Assembly: GCF_003151255.1 (NCBI RefSeq) | Contig: NZ_CP029481.1 | Span: 1,922,001 to 1,986,000, forward strand | Length of the DNA stretch: 64,000 nucleotides | Reading direction: 5' to 3' | From: Microvirga sp. 17 mud 1-3 | GTDB lineage: Bacteria; Pseudomonadota; Alphaproteobacteria; Rhizobiales; Beijerinckiaceae | Shown here: positions 17,173 to 30,987 of the stretch, in pieces | Layout: every line of letters begins with the position of its first letter | How positions within the stretch are numbered: position 1 is the first letter of the stretch | Position numbers and translations under genes: made by a program | The notes under the pieces: generated by a model | Database searches by the model: none | The model's input: the letters and a program-made list of their open reading frames with translations, nothing else | What the model was told of the DNA's origin: nothing

Positions 17173-18582
17173 TCAGCAGGAATAGTACATCTGGAACTCG
17201 ACCGGATGCGGGGTCATCTCGAACCGGGCGACCTCGGCCATCTTCAGCTCGATGAAGCTGTCGATGAAGTCGTCGCTGAAAACCCCGCCGGCCTTCAGGA
17301 AGGCGCGGTCCTTGTCGAGGCTGGCAAGCGCTTCACGCAAGCTACCGCAGACGGTCGGGATCTTCTTCAGCTCGCGCGGCGGAAGGTCATAGAGGTCCTT
17401 GTCCATTGCCGGGCCGGGATCGATCTTGTTCTGGATGCCGTCGAGACCGGCCATGAGGAGGGCCGCAAACGCCAGGTAGGGGTTGGCGGTGGGGTCAGGG
17501 AAGCGGACCTCGACGCGCTTCGCCTTCGGCGAGGTCGTCCACGGAATGCGGCAGGAGGCGGAGCGGTTGCGGGCCGAATAGGCCAGCAGAACCGGGGCCT
17601 CATAGCCCGGCACGAGACGCTTGTAGGAGTTCGTGGACGGGTTGGTGAAGGCGTTCAGTGCTTTGGCGTGCTTGATGATGCCGCCGATGTACCAGAGGCA
17701 CTCCTGCGAGAGGTCGGCATACTTGTTGCCCGCGAACATGGGCTTGCCGCCCTTCCAGATCGACTGGTGCACGTGCATGCCCGAGCCGTTGTCGCCATAG
17801 ACCGGCTTCGGCATGAAAGTCGCCGTCTTTCCATAGGATTGCGCGACGTTGTGAATGCAGTACTTGTAGATCTGCATCTCGTCGGCGGTGCGGACCAGCG
17901 TGTTGAACTTCGTGCCGAGTTCGTGCTGGGCCGAGGCCACCTCGTGGTGGTGCTTCTCGACCGTCACGCCCATGGCGGCCATGGCGGCGAGCATCTCGCC
18001 GCGCATGTCCTGGGCCGAATCGAGCGGCGGAACCGGGAAGTAGCCGCCCTTCATGGGGATACGGTGGCCGAGATTGCCGCCTTCGTAGTCCGTGTCGCCG
18101 TTGGTCGGCAGCTCGGAGGCATCGAGCTTGAAGCCCGTGTTGTACGGGTCGGCCATGAACTTCACGTCGTCGAACACGAAGAACTCGGCCTCGGGGCCCA
18201 CATAGACCGTGTCGCCCACGCCGGTGGATTTCAGGAAGGCCTCGGCCTTCTTGGCGATGCCGCGCGGGTCGCGGTTATAGGGCTCGCCGGTTGCCGGATC
18301 GAGGATATCGCAGACAATGGACAGGGTGGCGGCCGAGAAGAACGGGTCCATCTGCGCCGTGGACGGATCGGGCATGAGGGTCATGTCCGACTCGTTGATC
18401 GCCTTCCAGCCTGCGATGGAGGATCCGTCGAACATGACGCCGTCGGCGAACACGTCCTCGTCGATCATGGACTGGTCGAAAGTCACGTGCTGCCACTTGC
18501 CACGGGGATCCGTGAAGCGGAAGTCGACATACCTGATGTCGTTGTCCTTGATCGCCTTGAGCACATCCTTGGCGGTCTGCAT
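17173..18582 (-). CDS. glnA: Glutamine synthetase, type I
   Basis: 469 residues, the dodecameric GSI form that makes glutamine from glutamate, ammonia and ATP. The beta-Grasp N-domain includes [18 protein letters not shown]. The substrate loops are [27 protein letters not shown] and [17 protein letters not shown], with [18 protein letters not shown] and [14 protein letters not shown]. The adenylylation tyrosine is in [12 protein letters not shown], so activity is probably tuned by GlnE. It lies 68 bases downstream of glnB on the same strand, the classical alphaproteobacterial glnBA operon, and has its own terminator. Confidence 0.98.
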   Translation of the reverse strand: MQTAKDVLKAIKDNDIRYVDFRFTDPRGKWQHVTFDQSMIDEDVFADGVMFDGSSIAGWKAINESDMTLMPDPSTAQMDPFFSAATLSIVCDILDPATGEPYNRDPRGIAKKAEAFLKSTGVGDTVYVGPEAEFFVFDDVKFMADPYNTGFKLDASELPTNGDTDYEGGNLGHRIPMKGGYFPVPPLDSAQDMRGEMLAAMAAMGVTVEKHHHEVASAQHELGTKFNTLVRTADEMQIYKYCIHNVAQSYGKTATFMPKPVYGDNGSGMHVHQSIWKGGKPMFAGNKYADLSQECLWYIGGIIKHAKALNAFTNPSTNSYKRLVPGYEAPVLLAYSARNRSASCRIPWTTSPKAKRVEVRFPDPTANPYLAFAALLMAGLDGIQNKIDPGPAMDKDLYDLPPRELKKIPTVCGSLREALASLDKDRAFLKAGGVFSDDFIDSFIELKMAEVARFEMTPHPVEFQMYYSC

Positions 18583-18650
18583 GTTCGTCTCGTCCTCTTT
18601 TGACCCTTGATGATTGTCCGCCGCTGGCGGCTGCGGCTTGCCGGGCTGGT

Positions 18651-20639
<1,989 letters not shown>

Positions 20640-20647
<8 letters not shown>

Positions 20648-21995
20648 CCTCGATCCAGGTCCACAAGCCCGCATCGAAGCGTTCCGTCACCATGGATTCC
20701 AGGAGCCACTTGCCCGGATTATCCGCCACGAAGGCGATCCTGCTGGTCTTGTTCTCAGGCACCTGGACGGTGTCGAGGAAGTAAGGCTGCCATCCGTCAT
20801 CGAGGGCATGGAGCAGGCGGAAAACGTGCCCGTGCAAGTGGAAAGGCTGCACGAATGGGGTCTTGTTTATCAGAGTGAGAACGACAGGCGTGCCACGCTT
20901 CACCTTGAGGAGCGGCGCCGCCGCGTCGCCGGTCGCGCCATTGAGGCTCCAGGGACCCGGCTTCCCATCCAAAGCCTGGATAAGGACGTCCTTGCGGGTT
21001 GCCTTTTCCAGGGCGATCGCTTTCGGCAGCTTCGGGTTCGGCACCAGAGGCGCTATGGCCGGCCTGGCCGGTGCGGCCTTACCGGTCGTCACGAAGGTGA
21101 CGAGAGGTATACCGTCCCCGATCAGCGCCACGATGGCTGCCGGGGCGTCAGCCTCGGCGGGCAGGTCAGCCAGAAGATCGTAGCGGCTGCCGGGCCCCAG
21201 GGGGAGGGACGCCTTCAGGGGCTCGAATGCCTCCGTCGGCTGGCCGTCCACGGCGATGACGGCGGGTTTCAGGCCGTCGAAGCGCAGTCGCATGGCCCGG
21301 GCGTTGCAGGCATTCGCAATCCGCAGTCGCACGCGGCCGCCAGGAGGCGCCTCGATCCGCTGCGGCACGGGGTCGCCATTCACGGCCAGCAGGTTACCGA
21401 GCCGCCCCGCGGAACTTTCCGGGGCCGTTGCGGGAACGAAGGGCGCCAAGGTCCCGTCTTCGGCGAGGCGCCAGTCATCGATCAGAAGGGGTAGATCGAG
21501 GTCAACGGCAGGCGGAGAGGGTTCCTCGATGACGAGGAGGGCCGACAGACCGCGCTCCATCGGCTCCGCACTGCCGCCGGGCAAGCACGGGCGGATCAGG
21601 AAAGTGCCGGGCTCGGGAGGCACGAGGTCATAGGCGAAGGCCTCTCCGGGTGCGACCGGGCCCTGGGTGAGGCGGCCGACCCCGTCCTGATCGTTGGGGC
21701 CGCGAAGCCCTTGAATATGCAGGCTCAGGGGGGCGGATGTACCGTTCCGGAACGTGAAGCCCAGCCGCTCTCCGGACTTCACCCGGAAGGCCGGGTTGAG
21801 GTGTCCCCCCAGGGTCAGGATCTCGGTCTCCGCGGCAGCATCCGGCCGCAGGCGCTTGCGTCCGGGGGCGGCCACGAGCTCAGCTGGCAGGGGCCGCCAG
21901 GGACCAGAATTGCCTGGGGTCGCCGCACCTGCGAGGCGGGAAGGGCCGAGGAGAATTGTGGCGAGGCCGGCGGTGGCGGCGCGGCGCGTGATCAT
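20640..21995 (-). CDS. Multicopper oxidase-like protein lacking most copper ligands
   Basis: 451 residues with a twin-arginine-like leader (MITRRAATAGLATILLGPSR, then AGAA), so probably exported by Tat to the periplasm. Three cupredoxin-like domains follow. The ligands are largely gone. Where the family has HWHG there is SLHIQGL (His93 only). The first HCH motif is replaced by GTFLIRPCLPGG. The third-domain motif reads QPFHLHGH (residues 383-390), with Gln at the usual type 1 His. The terminal HCHxxxH motif is replaced by GKWLLESMVTERFDAG. This resembles copper-free FtsP/SufI more than a working laccase. The ATG at 21995 gives the Tat leader; the longer frame crosses the tRNA. Confidence 0.85.
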
Positions 21996-22110
21996 GCGAA
22001 TGGGCCTCTTGGGCAAAGGTCGACCGGGATCGGGGTACAGGCCTGAACGCGAACGGCCAAGTTTTGTTGCGTTTTCGCCAGCCTCGCCCTTGGGCCGAAC
22101 ACGAATATTT

Positions 22111-22141
22111 TTGATGCAGCCGCCTGCAACCATGCTATAGA
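22111..22141 (+). promoter_or_regulatory. Sigma-70-type promoter for tRNA-Leu
   Basis: TTGATG and CTATAG separated by 18 bases, ending 42 bases upstream of the tRNA. Both hexamers are close to the alphaproteobacterial housekeeping pattern. Predicted from sequence only. Confidence 0.5.
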
Positions 22142-22182
22142 GCCCCGTCCCGGAGGAGGAGGCGCATCGCGCCGCCTCCCGC

Positions 22183-22267
22183 GCGGGCGTGGCGGAATTG
22201 GTAGACGCACTGGATTTAGGTTCCAGCGGCGAAAGTCGTGGGGGTTCGAGTCCCTCCGCCCGCACCA
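22183..22267 (+). tRNA. tRNA-Leu (anticodon UAG)
   Basis: 85 bases with encoded CCA. Acceptor GCGGGCG / CGCCCGC, D-arm GCGGAATTGGTAGACGC, anticodon arm CTGGA-TTTAGGT-TCCAG with anticodon TAG, a long variable arm (class II, as leucine requires) and T-arm GGGGGTTCGAGTCCCTC. Reads CUA and other CUN codons. Confidence 0.97.
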
Positions 22268-22371
22268 ACTCCGTCAGAGTTGGTTTCCGGACGGCTCCCA
22301 CGGGCCTGGTTGGCGGCGACGGCCGGAGCCTGGGACGAAGATTTTTTCGAGTAAGCGAAGGCGATATAACC

Positions 22372-23781
22372 ATGCAGGTGACGGAAACTCTGTCCCAAGG
22401 CTTGAAGCGAGAATTCAAGGTTGTTCTTCCGGCGACGGAGCTGGAGCAGCGTCTCAACGATGAGCTGTCGACCCTTAAGGACCGGGTGAAAATCAATGGT
22501 TTTCGTCCGGGCAAGGTGCCGGTGGGGCACCTGCGCAGGGTCTACGGCCGCTCGGTGATGGCCGACGTCCTTCAGAATGCCGTCAACGAGGCGAACCGCA
22601 AGATCGTCGAGGACAACAGCCTCAAGCTCGCCCATGAGCCGCAAGTGAAGCTGCCGGAGGCCCAGGACGAGATCGAGAAGGTGATGGACGCCAAGGGCGA
22701 TCTCGCTTTCACGGTGGCGCTCGAGGTCCTGCCCGAGTTCGAGCTGGTCGACCTGTCCGACGTTCAGGTGAAGCGCCCCATCGCGGAAGTCGCTGATGCC
22801 GAGATCACCGAATCGCTCGAGCGGATGGCGAAGCAGAACCGCACCTTCGAGCCCAAGAAGGGCAAGGCCGCCGAGGGCGACCGTGTGCTCGTGGACTTCG
22901 TCGGCCGCATCGACGGCACGGAATTCGAGGGCGGCAAGGGTGAGGACATCCGGGTCGAGCTCGGCTCCAACACCTTCATCCCGGGCTTCGAGGACCAGCT
23001 CGTCGGCGTGAAGGCCGGCGACACCAAGCTCGTAAAGGTCACGTTCCCGGCCAATTACCTGGCGGCCCACCTAGCCGGCAAGGAAGCCGAGTTCGACGTG
23101 ACCGTGAAGGAGGTCGAGGCTCCGGGCGAGCTGAAGATCGACGACGAGCTCGCCAAGGGCTTCGGCATGGAGTCCCTGGACAAGCTGAAGGACGCCATCC
23201 GCAGCGCCATCCAGCGGGATTTCGAGGCCCAGTCTCGCCGCAAGGTGAAAAAGGAGCTCCTCGACGCTCTCGACGCCAAGTACAGCTTCGAGCTGCCCCC
23301 GAGCCTCGTCGAGCAGGAATTCAATGCGGTCTGGGCCCAGGTCCAGGGCGATATGAAGACCAATAACCGGACCTTCGAGGACGAGGATACCACCGAGGAA
23401 GAGGCTCGCGCCGAGTACCAGAAGATCGCGGAGCGCCGCGTCCGTCTCGGCTTGGTGCTTGCACAGATCGGTGAGAAGACCGATATCAAGATCTCCGACG
23501 ACGAGGTCACCCAGGCTCTCGTCGAGCGGGTTCGCCAATATCCGGGCCAAGAGAAGCAGGTTTGGGATTTCTACCGCAAGAATCCGCAGGCTCTGGCCGA
23601 GATCCGGGCGCCCCTGTTCGAGGAAAAGGTCGTCGATCAGATCCTGTCCCAGGTGAAGGTCGAGGAAGAGACCGTTTCCAAGGAAGCGCTTTTCGGCGAC
23701 GACGAGGACGAGGAGGCTGCCTCCGAGTCCAAGCCGAAGTCGAAGGCCAAGGGCGCCAAGAAATCCAGCAAGAGCGAGTAA
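22372..23781 (+). CDS. tig: Trigger factor
   Basis: 469 residues. Ribosome-bound chaperone and peptidyl-prolyl isomerase. The N-terminal ribosome-binding domain holds [18 protein letters not shown] (the GFRxGKxP signature). The FKBP-type PPIase domain (about 155-245) has [19 protein letters not shown] and [16 protein letters not shown]. The long helical C-domain ends in a Lys/Ser/Glu-rich tail. Start chosen at the ATG that begins [17 protein letters not shown]; the upstream open frame runs through the tRNA. First gene of the tig-clpP-clpX-lon set. Confidence 0.97.
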   Translation: MQVTETLSQGLKREFKVVLPATELEQRLNDELSTLKDRVKINGFRPGKVPVGHLRRVYGRSVMADVLQNAVNEANRKIVEDNSLKLAHEPQVKLPEAQDEIEKVMDAKGDLAFTVALEVLPEFELVDLSDVQVKRPIAEVADAEITESLERMAKQNRTFEPKKGKAAEGDRVLVDFVGRIDGTEFEGGKGEDIRVELGSNTFIPGFEDQLVGVKAGDTKLVKVTFPANYLAAHLAGKEAEFDVTVKEVEAPGELKIDDELAKGFGMESLDKLKDAIRSAIQRDFEAQSRRKVKKELLDALDAKYSFELPPSLVEQEFNAVWAQVQGDMKTNNRTFEDEDTTEEEARAEYQKIAERRVRLGLVLAQIGEKTDIKISDDEVTQALVERVRQYPGQEKQVWDFYRKNPQALAEIRAPLFEEKVVDQILSQVKVEEETVSKEALFGDDEDEEAASESKPKSKAKGAKKSSKSE

Positions 23782-23860
23782 CGCGCCTGCCGGCCGTCTC
23801 GCCGCTTGCATCATCTATCGGCCGCGCGCCCGCGCGGCCGGACTTTGGAGCAGTGAGACG

Positions 23861-24493
23861 ATGAGAGACCCGGTCGCGTTGTACAACAACACGCTCGTCC
23901 CCATGGTGGTCGAGCAATCGAATCGCGGGGAACGCGCCTTCGACATCTATTCGCGTCTTCTGCGCGAACGGATTATCTTCCTGACCGGGCCGGTCGAAGA
24001 TTACTCGGCCTCGCTGATCGTGGCACAGCTACTGTTCCTCGAGGCCGAGAACCCCAAGAAGGAAATTTCCTTCTATATCAATTCGCCGGGTGGCGTCGTG
24101 ACCTCCGGCCTGTCGATCTACGACACCATGCAGTTCATCCGTTGCCCGGTCTCGACCCTGTGCGTGGGGCAGGCGGCTTCCATGGGCTCGCTCCTCCTGA
24201 CTGCCGGTGAGCCGGGGCAGCGTTTCGCCCTGTCGAATGCCCGAATCATGGTCCACCAGCCCTCAGGCGGCTACCAGGGCCAGGTCACGGACATCATGAT
24301 TCATGCCCGCGAGAGCGAGGCCCTGAAGCGCCGACTCAATGAAATCTACGTGAGGCATACGGGCCAGGACATCGCCTCCGTCGAGCAGGCCCTCGAGCGG
24401 GACAACTTCATGACGGCAGACGCCGCCAAGGAGTTCGGCCTCATCGACCAGGTCCTGGCTAAGCGCCCTGAGCCGGCCGCGCCGCAGCCCTGA
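23861..24493 (+). CDS. clpP: ATP-dependent Clp protease proteolytic subunit
   Basis: 210 residues. Serine peptidase of the tetradecameric ClpP barrel. The catalytic triad is Ser107 (GQAASMGS), His132 (IMVHQPSGG) and Asp181 (ERDNFM), each at the E. coli position plus ten. [18 protein letters not shown] lines the chamber. A 9-2-9 GC hairpin (23820-23839) lies just before the gene, which may affect tig-clpP read-through. Works with the ClpX encoded 226 bases downstream. Confidence 0.98.
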   Translation: MRDPVALYNNTLVPMVVEQSNRGERAFDIYSRLLRERIIFLTGPVEDYSASLIVAQLLFLEAENPKKEISFYINSPGGVVTSGLSIYDTMQFIRCPVSTLCVGQAASMGSLLLTAGEPGQRFALSNARIMVHQPSGGYQGQVTDIMIHARESEALKRRLNEIYVRHTGQDIASVEQALERDNFMTADAAKEFGLIDQVLAKRPEPAAPQP

Positions 24494-24719
24494 TCCAGAA
24501 TAGCTGGGGACAAGTTCGGGGCTGGTGCGTCTTTTTGGCGTCCTGCCCCGTTCCTATTGATCAGGTCCTATTCTGCGTGTTTGCATGCAGATTCGGGACG
24601 CGGACCGAAGGTGGCTCGAATTTTTTCCAGTGCCGGAACCTTTCATTAGCTCCGGCGCTCCTAAACTTAAGGATGCCGGGTCGGTATGGGCCGTCCCGGC
24701 GTCGATTGGAGATGTGAGA

Positions 24720-25988
<1,269 letters not shown>

Positions 25989-26017
25989 GACCCATGATTG
26001 CGGTGCCGGGGGCTGTT

Positions 26018-26048
26018 CTTGAAACGTTGTCTCCGGCACGCCACATTA
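26018..26048 (+). promoter_or_regulatory. Possible RpoH (sigma-32) promoter upstream of lon
   Basis: CTTGAAA, a 16-base spacer, then CCACATTA, resembling the heat-shock pattern CTTGAAA...CCCCATnT. It lies about 150 bases upstream of lon, a classic sigma-32 target. The -35 match is exact; the -10 is imperfect and the spacer slightly long. Confidence 0.4.
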
Positions 26049-26199
26049 ACTCTTGCGCGAACACCGTCCGCTCATCGTTCCGAGGGCCGGTGCCGCGTAC
26101 CGGACGCAGCCCATCGTACAAGCTTGAGCGTTTCGGTTGTCCGTCCGCGGACCCGCTCATTGGAGGGGCCTGCCGGACGTTTCGAAAGGATGTCGTCTC

Positions 26200-28629
26200 A
26201 TGACACAAACGAAGCCACGTCAGCCTGTCGTGCCAGGCTCGACAGGAACCTATGCGGTTCTGCCTCTGCGCGACATCGTCGTCTTCCCGCATATGATCGT
26301 GCCGCTGTTCGTCGGCCGCGAGAAGTCGATCCGCGCGCTCGAGGAAGTGGTCAAGGGGGACCGTCACATTCTTCTGGCGACTCAGATCGATGCGACGGAT
26401 GACGATCCGGCAACGGATGCGATCTACAAGGTCGGAACCCTGGCCAATGTGCTCCAGCTCCTGAAGCTCCCCGACGGCACCGTGAAGGTGCTCGTGGAGG
26501 GCGCCAGTCGTGCCCAGGTGAAGGCCTATACGCGCACGGACGAATATTACGAAGCGGAAGCCGAAGTGCTCCCGGACGCTCTGGGCGACCAGATCGAGGC
26601 CGAGGCGCTGGCACGCTCCGTCGTGTCCGAATTCGAGAATTACGTAAAGCTCAATAAGAAGGTTTCGCCCGAGGTGGTCTCGGCGGTGACGCAGCTCGAC
26701 GAGCCGTCCAAGCTCGCCGACACGATCGCGTCGCACCTGGCGATCAAGATTGCCGACAAGCAGGCGATCCTTGAGATCCCGACCGTGGCTCAGCGGCTCG
26801 AGAAGGTGCTCGGCCTGATGGAGAGCGAAATCTCCGTCCTGCAGGTTGAGAAGCGGATCCGCACCCGCGTGAAGCGTCAGATGGAGAAGACGCAGCGCGA
26901 GTACTACCTCAACGAGCAGATGAAGGCGATCCAGAAGGAGCTCGGCGACGATGAAGGTCGCGACGAGCTGGCCGAGCTCGAGGAGAAGATCGAGAAGACC
27001 AAGTTCACGAAGGAAGCCCGCGAGAAGGCGATGGGCGAGCTGAAGAAGCTCCGCCAGATGTCGCCCATGTCGGCCGAGGCGACCGTCGTGCGCAACTATC
27101 TCGATTGGCTGCTCGGCATTCCGTGGAACCGCCGCTCGAAGATCAAGAAGGATCTCAACGCCGCCCAGAATCTCCTCGATGCCGATCATTACGGCCTCGA
27201 CAAGGTCAAGGAGCGCATCGTCGAGTATCTGGCCGTGCAGCAGCGCGCCAACAAGCTCACGGGTCCGATCCTGTGCCTCGTCGGCCCTCCGGGCGTCGGC
27301 AAGACCTCGCTCGGCAAGTCCATCGCGAAGGCGACCGGCCGCGAATTCGTTCGCATGTCGCTCGGCGGCGTGAGGGACGAGTCCGAGATCCGTGGTCACC
27401 GGCGCACCTATATCGGCTCGATGCCCGGCAAGATCATCCAGTCGATGCGCAAGGCGAAGACCTCGAATCCGCTCATCCTGCTCGACGAGATCGACAAGAT
27501 GGGCATGGATTTCCGTGGCGATCCGTCGGCGGCCCTGCTCGAGGTCCTCGATCCTGAGCAGAACAACTCGTTCAACGACCATTACCTGGAGGTCGATTAC
27601 GACCTGTCCAACGTGATGTTCGTGACGACCGCCAACACCTTGAACATCCCGGCGCCGCTGCTCGACCGCATGGAAGTGATCCGTATCGCGGGTTACACCG
27701 AGGAAGAGAAGGCGGAGATCGCCCGCACGCACCTGATCCCGTCTGCCGTGAAGAAGCACGGCCTCGGAGAGAAGGAGTGGTCGATCGGCGATGAGGCTCT
27801 GCTCATGCTCATCCGGCGATACACCCGCGAGGCGGGCGTGCGTAACCTGGAGCGCGAGATCTCGAACCTCATCCGCAAGGCCGTGAAGGAGATCCTGATC
27901 TCCAAGGTCAAGACCGTGGAGGTCACGACCGCCAACCTGCCCGACTTCCTTGGTCCGCCGCGCTTCCGCTACGGTGAGGTCGAGGCCGAGGACATGGTCG
28001 GCGCGGTCACGGGCCTGGCCTGGACGGAGGTGGGCGGCGAGTTGCTGACCATCGAGGGCATCATGATGCCCGGCAAGGGCAAGATGACCGTCACGGGCAA
28101 CCTCCGGGACGTCATGAAGGAATCGATCTCGGCTGCGGCGTCCTATGTCCGCTCCCGGGCCCTCGATTTCGGCGTCGAGCCGCCCCTGTTCGACCGTCGG
28201 GACATCCACGTGCACGTGCCGGAAGGTGCGACGCCGAAGGACGGTCCCTCGGCCGGCATCGCGATGGCCACGGCCATCGTGTCGGTGATCACCGGGATCC
28301 CGGTTCGTCGTGACATCGCCATGACGGGCGAAGTCACGCTGCGGGGCAGGGTGCTTCCCATCGGTGGGTTGAAGGAGAAGCTCCTGGCGGCTCTGCGCGG
28401 CGGCATCAAGAAAGTCTTGATCCCCGAGGAGAACGCCAAGGATCTCGTCGACATCCCGGCGAGCGTGAAGAACGGCCTCGAAATCGTGCCGGTCTCCCGC
28501 ATGGACCAGGTTCTCCAGCACGCCCTGGTGCGGATGCCGGAGCCGATCGAATGGGATGAGGCGACGAGCCTGAACGCTCCGAAACCGGCAGAGGTCGAGG
28601 ACGATTCGGTCGGCGTGATCGCCCACTAA
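26200..28629 (+). CDS. lon: ATP-dependent protease Lon (LonA)
   Basis: 809 residues. Homohexameric AAA+ serine protease for misfolded and regulatory proteins. The N-domain ([23 protein letters not shown]) is followed by a coiled-coil region ([17 protein letters not shown]). Walker A is [17 protein letters not shown], Walker [13 protein letters not shown]. The protease domain has Ser684 ([11 protein letters not shown]) and Lys727 ([11 protein letters not shown]) as the catalytic dyad. Start at the ATG preceded by GAAAGGATGTC; an overlapping ATG at 26190 is out of frame. Followed by a strong terminator, with HU next as in many proteobacteria. Confidence 0.98.
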   Translation: MTQTKPRQPVVPGSTGTYAVLPLRDIVVFPHMIVPLFVGREKSIRALEEVVKGDRHILLATQIDATDDDPATDAIYKVGTLANVLQLLKLPDGTVKVLVEGASRAQVKAYTRTDEYYEAEAEVLPDALGDQIEAEALARSVVSEFENYVKLNKKVSPEVVSAVTQLDEPSKLADTIASHLAIKIADKQAILEIPTVAQRLEKVLGLMESEISVLQVEKRIRTRVKRQMEKTQREYYLNEQMKAIQKELGDDEGRDELAELEEKIEKTKFTKEAREKAMGELKKLRQMSPMSAEATVVRNYLDWLLGIPWNRRSKIKKDLNAAQNLLDADHYGLDKVKERIVEYLAVQQRANKLTGPILCLVGPPGVGKTSLGKSIAKATGREFVRMSLGGVRDESEIRGHRRTYIGSMPGKIIQSMRKAKTSNPLILLDEIDKMGMDFRGDPSAALLEVLDPEQNNSFNDHYLEVDYDLSNVMFVTTANTLNIPAPLLDRMEVIRIAGYTEEEKAEIARTHLIPSAVKKHGLGEKEWSIGDEALLMLIRRYTREAGVRNLEREISNLIRKAVKEILISKVKTVEVTTANLPDFLGPPRFRYGEVEAEDMVGAVTGLAWTEVGGELLTIEGIMMPGKGKMTVTGNLRDVMKESISAAASYVRSRALDFGVEPPLFDRRDIHVHVPEGATPKDGPSAGIAMATAIVSVITGIPVRRDIAMTGEVTLRGRVLPIGGLKEKLLAALRGGIKKVLIPEENAKDLVDIPASVKNGLEIVPVSRMDQVLQHALVRMPEPIEWDEATSLNAPKPAEVEDDSVGVIAH

Positions 28630-28657
28630 ATCTTACGTTACGGCACTTTTAGACATG

Positions 28658-28690
28658 GCCCCCGGATGCGAATCCGGGGGCTCATTTTTT
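28658..28690 (+). terminator. Rho-independent terminator after lon
   Basis: Perfect ten-base stem GCCCCCGGAT / ATCCGGGGGC with a GCGA tetraloop, then TCATTTTTT. It lies 29 bases after the lon stop. Confidence 0.95.
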
Positions 28691-28823
28691 GGTGTGGAAC
28701 GTTCTAAAGTGGCTTATTTCAGCCGTTTCGGGACTTGCGCACGGCCGAGCTTTGCGCCACACGGATCTCCCTGAAACGATGGCACATCGATATGTGGCCA
28801 TCGGGATCACTGGAGGATACCAA

Positions 28824-29102
28824 ATGAACAAAGGCGAGCTCGTTGCGGCTGTCGCCGACAAGGTGGGGCTGTCTCGCGGTCAGGCTGGTGAAGCCATCGA
28901 CGCCGCGATCGAGGCCATCACGACTGCCCTCAAGAAGGGCGATGAGGTGAAGATCGTCGGCTTCGGCACCTTCGTGGTGACCGACCGCGCCGCCGGCGAG
29001 GCGCGCAACCCGCGCACCGGCGAGAAGGTCAAGGTTCCGGCCTCGAAGACTCCCAAGTTCCGCGCCGGAGCGGGCCTGAAGGAAGCCGTGAACGGGAAGT
29101 AA
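28824..29102 (+). CDS. hup: DNA-binding protein HU
   Basis: 92 residues. Histone-like nucleoid protein; dimer that bends DNA. MNKGELVAAVADKVGLSRGQ is the standard start. The DNA-gripping arm carries GFGTFVVTDRAAGEARNPRTG (GFGxF...RxxRxxRNPxTG signature) and ends VPASKTPKFRAGAGLKEAVN. The ATG follows GGAGGATACCAA. An open frame from 28689 adds 45 non-conserved codons. It has its own promoter region after the lon terminator and its own terminator. Confidence 0.97.
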   Translation: MNKGELVAAVADKVGLSRGQAGEAIDAAIEAITTALKKGDEVKIVGFGTFVVTDRAAGEARNPRTGEKVKVPASKTPKFRAGAGLKEAVNGK

Positions 29103-29131
29103 TCGCTTTTTGGCGATCTTTTCGACCTCAG

Positions 29132-29169
29132 AGGGCCGACCGCGCTTGCGTTGTCGGCCTTCTCTTTTT
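29132..29169 (+). terminator. Rho-independent terminator after hup
   Basis: Stem GGCCGAC / GTCGGCC, extended by a G-T and an A-T pair, with a 12-base loop, then TTCTCTTTTT. It lies 30 bases after the hup stop and directly before tRNA-Val. Confidence 0.8.
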
Positions 29170-29183
29170 ATGTGAGGCGGCAG

Positions 29184-29259
29184 GGGCGGTTAGCTCAGTT
29201 GGTAGAGCATCTCGTTTACACCGAGAGGGTCGGCGGTTCGAGCCCGTCACCGCCCACCA
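29184..29259 (+). tRNA. tRNA-Val (anticodon UAC)
   Basis: 76 bases including CCA. Acceptor GGGCGGT / ACCGCCC, D-arm AGCTCAGTTGGTAGAGC, anticodon arm TCTCG-TTTACAC-CGAGA with anticodon TAC, T-arm CGGCGGTTCGAGCCCGTC. A TTGCGT-N17-TATGTG sequence (29146-29174) overlapping the hup terminator could be its promoter. Confidence 0.97.
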
Positions 29260-29677
29260 TTGTCGCAGTTTACCCCAAAAGCCGGACGGCCGCTGCACAG
29301 ACGGGCCATGACGCTGCGCCTCTGCGGCAATCCTGATTTTTCCGAAGACTGAGGCGGCTCAATCGTTTGGTGAAAGGCTGGCCAGTGCCACGGCCCCTGT
29401 CACCTGTCCTGCAGGGCCTCAGGATCGCGGGCGTCAGCTATCGCGGAGCGGGCGCCGACGACGGGACGGCTCGCCAAGGGCGTGATCAAGCAGCCCCGTA
29501 CCCTTTGCACCACCTTGAACTTTCCGATCCGGGCCGGCTCCATGAAATCCCGCGTGACGGGCCTGGATCTGCCGATATTCCTGTTCCTGGTCCCAGACAG
29601 ATCGGGCCAGGGGAGGGCAGGTGCCATCTTCGGTGCGTCATTCTTGCAAGATTCTCTTGCGCGATCACACGGATCGC
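29260..29677. other. Gene-free stretch between tRNA-Val and tRNA-Asp
   Basis: No frame here has a credible start, ribosome-binding site or family motif. The sequence is of ordinary composition without clear repeats. The tRNA-Asp promoter starts at its right-hand end. Confidence 0.6.
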
Positions 29678-29706
29678 TTGACAGGGATCGGGGGCGACCT
29701 TAAACC
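29678..29706 (+). promoter_or_regulatory. Sigma-70 promoter for tRNA-Asp
   Basis: Consensus -35 TTGACA, 17-base spacer, -10 TAAACC (3 of 6). Transcription would start about 20 bases before the tRNA. The short leader holds an ACCGC-TTCG-GCGGT hairpin. Confidence 0.65.
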
Positions 29707-29735
29707 GCCCCCACACCGCTTCGGCGGTCGTATGC

Positions 29736-29812
29736 GCGGGCGTAGCTCAGTCGGTTAGAGTGCCGGCCTGTCACGCCGGAGGTCGCGGGTTCGAGCCCCG
29801 TCGCCCGCGCCA
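29736..29812 (+). tRNA. tRNA-Asp (anticodon GUC)
   Basis: 77 bases including CCA. Acceptor GCGGGCG / CGCCCGC with G73 (the aspartate identity base), D-arm AGCTCAGTCGGTTAGAG, anticodon arm CCGGC-CTGTCAC-GCCGG with anticodon GTC, T-arm CGCGGGTTCGAGCCCCG. Confidence 0.97.
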
Positions 29813-30022
29813 TTGAGCCTCCAGAGGCTGCTTTTCCCCCTTTTAAATGAATCCATCCTGACCTGGTGCGTAATCGCCTATCGGGCTTTCCCAGGTCACG
29901 GTTTCTCCGAACGGCCTCGGTTGTGCAGGCGATGCCGGTGCCTGCGGCACAATTTTCAGCTGTGACATGAAGCAAAACGACGAAGCTCGGCGTTATCCGC
30001 CCGCTAACGGAGGCGCTGTTCC

Positions 30023-30451
30023 ATGTCTGTTTCCAAAGTTTTCACCGATATGTCCAACTGGGTCGCCCAAGTGTCGGGGCGCCCGCTCACCTTTGGCGTG
30101 TGTCTGGCGATCATCGCCATCTGGGCCCTGAGTGGCCCGGTGTTCGACTTCTCGGATACCTGGCAGCTCATCGTGAACACAGGAACCACCATCGTGACCT
30201 TTCTGATGGTCTTCCTGATCCAGAATACGCAGAATCGCGACGGGGCGGCGATCCAGGCCAAGCTCGACGAACTGATCCGCGCCAGCGCGGCCCAGAACGT
30301 GTTTATCGGCATCGAGCATCTGACGCAGGAAGAGCTTGATGAGATCCGGGCCAAGTGCGAAGCCAAGGCCAAGATGGAGAGTGCCGCCGACAAGGCAGAG
30401 ATGAAGGCCAACCGCAAAGCCGCGCATGCCGCGGAGGAGGCTACCTCATAG
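30023..30451 (+). CDS. Low-affinity iron permease-family small membrane protein
   Basis: 142 residues. Two predicted transmembrane helices (PLTFGVCLAIIAIWALSGPV and LIVNTGTTIVTFLMVFLIQ) are followed by the hallmark NTQNRDGAAIQAKLDELIR and a charged, Lys/Glu/Ala-rich helical tail. This is the pattern of the Pfam 'low affinity iron permease' family, named after yeast Fet4. The bacterial members are much shorter, and iron transport by them is not established. Start at the ATG at 30023. It stands alone between tRNA-Asp and the nuo operon; no Irr or Fur box was seen. Confidence 0.85.
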   Translation: MSVSKVFTDMSNWVAQVSGRPLTFGVCLAIIAIWALSGPVFDFSDTWQLIVNTGTTIVTFLMVFLIQNTQNRDGAAIQAKLDELIRASAAQNVFIGIEHLTQEELDEIRAKCEAKAKMESAADKAEMKANRKAAHAAEEATS

Positions 30452-30621
30452 CTTGGAAACATTCTTTTGTGGCACCGCAAACACTTGTCACCGCAGGGGA
30501 TCTCGGCTAAGCCTCCCCCCGCAATCCACGGTTTGTCGCAGGGACTTTCAATGAGCCGTCTGCGGCTTAAATTCAAGGTTTGGTCCCGGTTTTGTACCGG
30601 TTCTGTTCCTCTAGGTGTCGC

Positions 30622-30987
30622 ATGACGAATCTTCTCGCCGACTACCTGCCTCTCGTGATCTTCATCGGCGTGTCGCTCCTGATCGGAGTGGCGCTGCTCG
30701 TGGCGCCTTTCATCGTTGCCTATAGCCGCCCTGACACCGAAAAGCTCTCTGCCTACGAGTGCGGGTTCAATGCCTTCGACGACGCCCGCATGAAGTTCGA
30801 CGTGCGGTTTTACCTCGTGGCGATCCTGTTCATCATCTTCGATCTCGAGGTCGCGTTCCTGTTCCCCTGGGCTATTACGTTCGGGAATCTTGGCTGGTTC
30901 GGCTTCGTCTCGATGATGATCTTCCTCACGGTGCTCACCGTCGGCTTCGTGTACGAGTGGAAAAAGGGAGCTCTGGAATGGGATTGA
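30622..30987 (+). CDS. nuoA: NADH-quinone oxidoreductase subunit A
   Basis: 121 residues. Small membrane subunit of complex I with three transmembrane helices. Core motif [41 protein letters not shown], quoted here as [20 protein letters not shown] and [11 protein letters not shown], is diagnostic. Start chosen at the ATG at 30622 in front of [14 protein letters not shown]; an upstream in-frame start adds 14 unrelated residues. First gene of the complete nuoA-N operon; it overlaps nuoB by ten bases. Confidence 0.97.
   Translation: MTNLLADYLPLVIFIGVSLLIGVALLVAPFIVAYSRPDTEKLSAYECGFNAFDDARMKFDVRFYLVAILFIIFDLEVAFLFPWAITFGNLGWFGFVSMMIFLTVLTVGFVYEWKKGALEWD

Noticed and set aside
22189..22371. Open frame extending trigger factor upstream across tRNA-Leu
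   Set aside because: It would translate the tRNA gene; family similarity starts only at the ATG at 22372.
28698..28707. GAACGTTCTAAA before hup, resembling half of an Irr box
   Set aside because: Only one arm matches (the other would need TTTAGAAC). It follows the lon terminator and hup is not an expected iron gene.
29367..29703. Short open frames between tRNA-Val and tRNA-Asp
   Set aside because: Overlapping frames on both strands, no ribosome-binding site or conserved motif, and atypical composition for a real protein.
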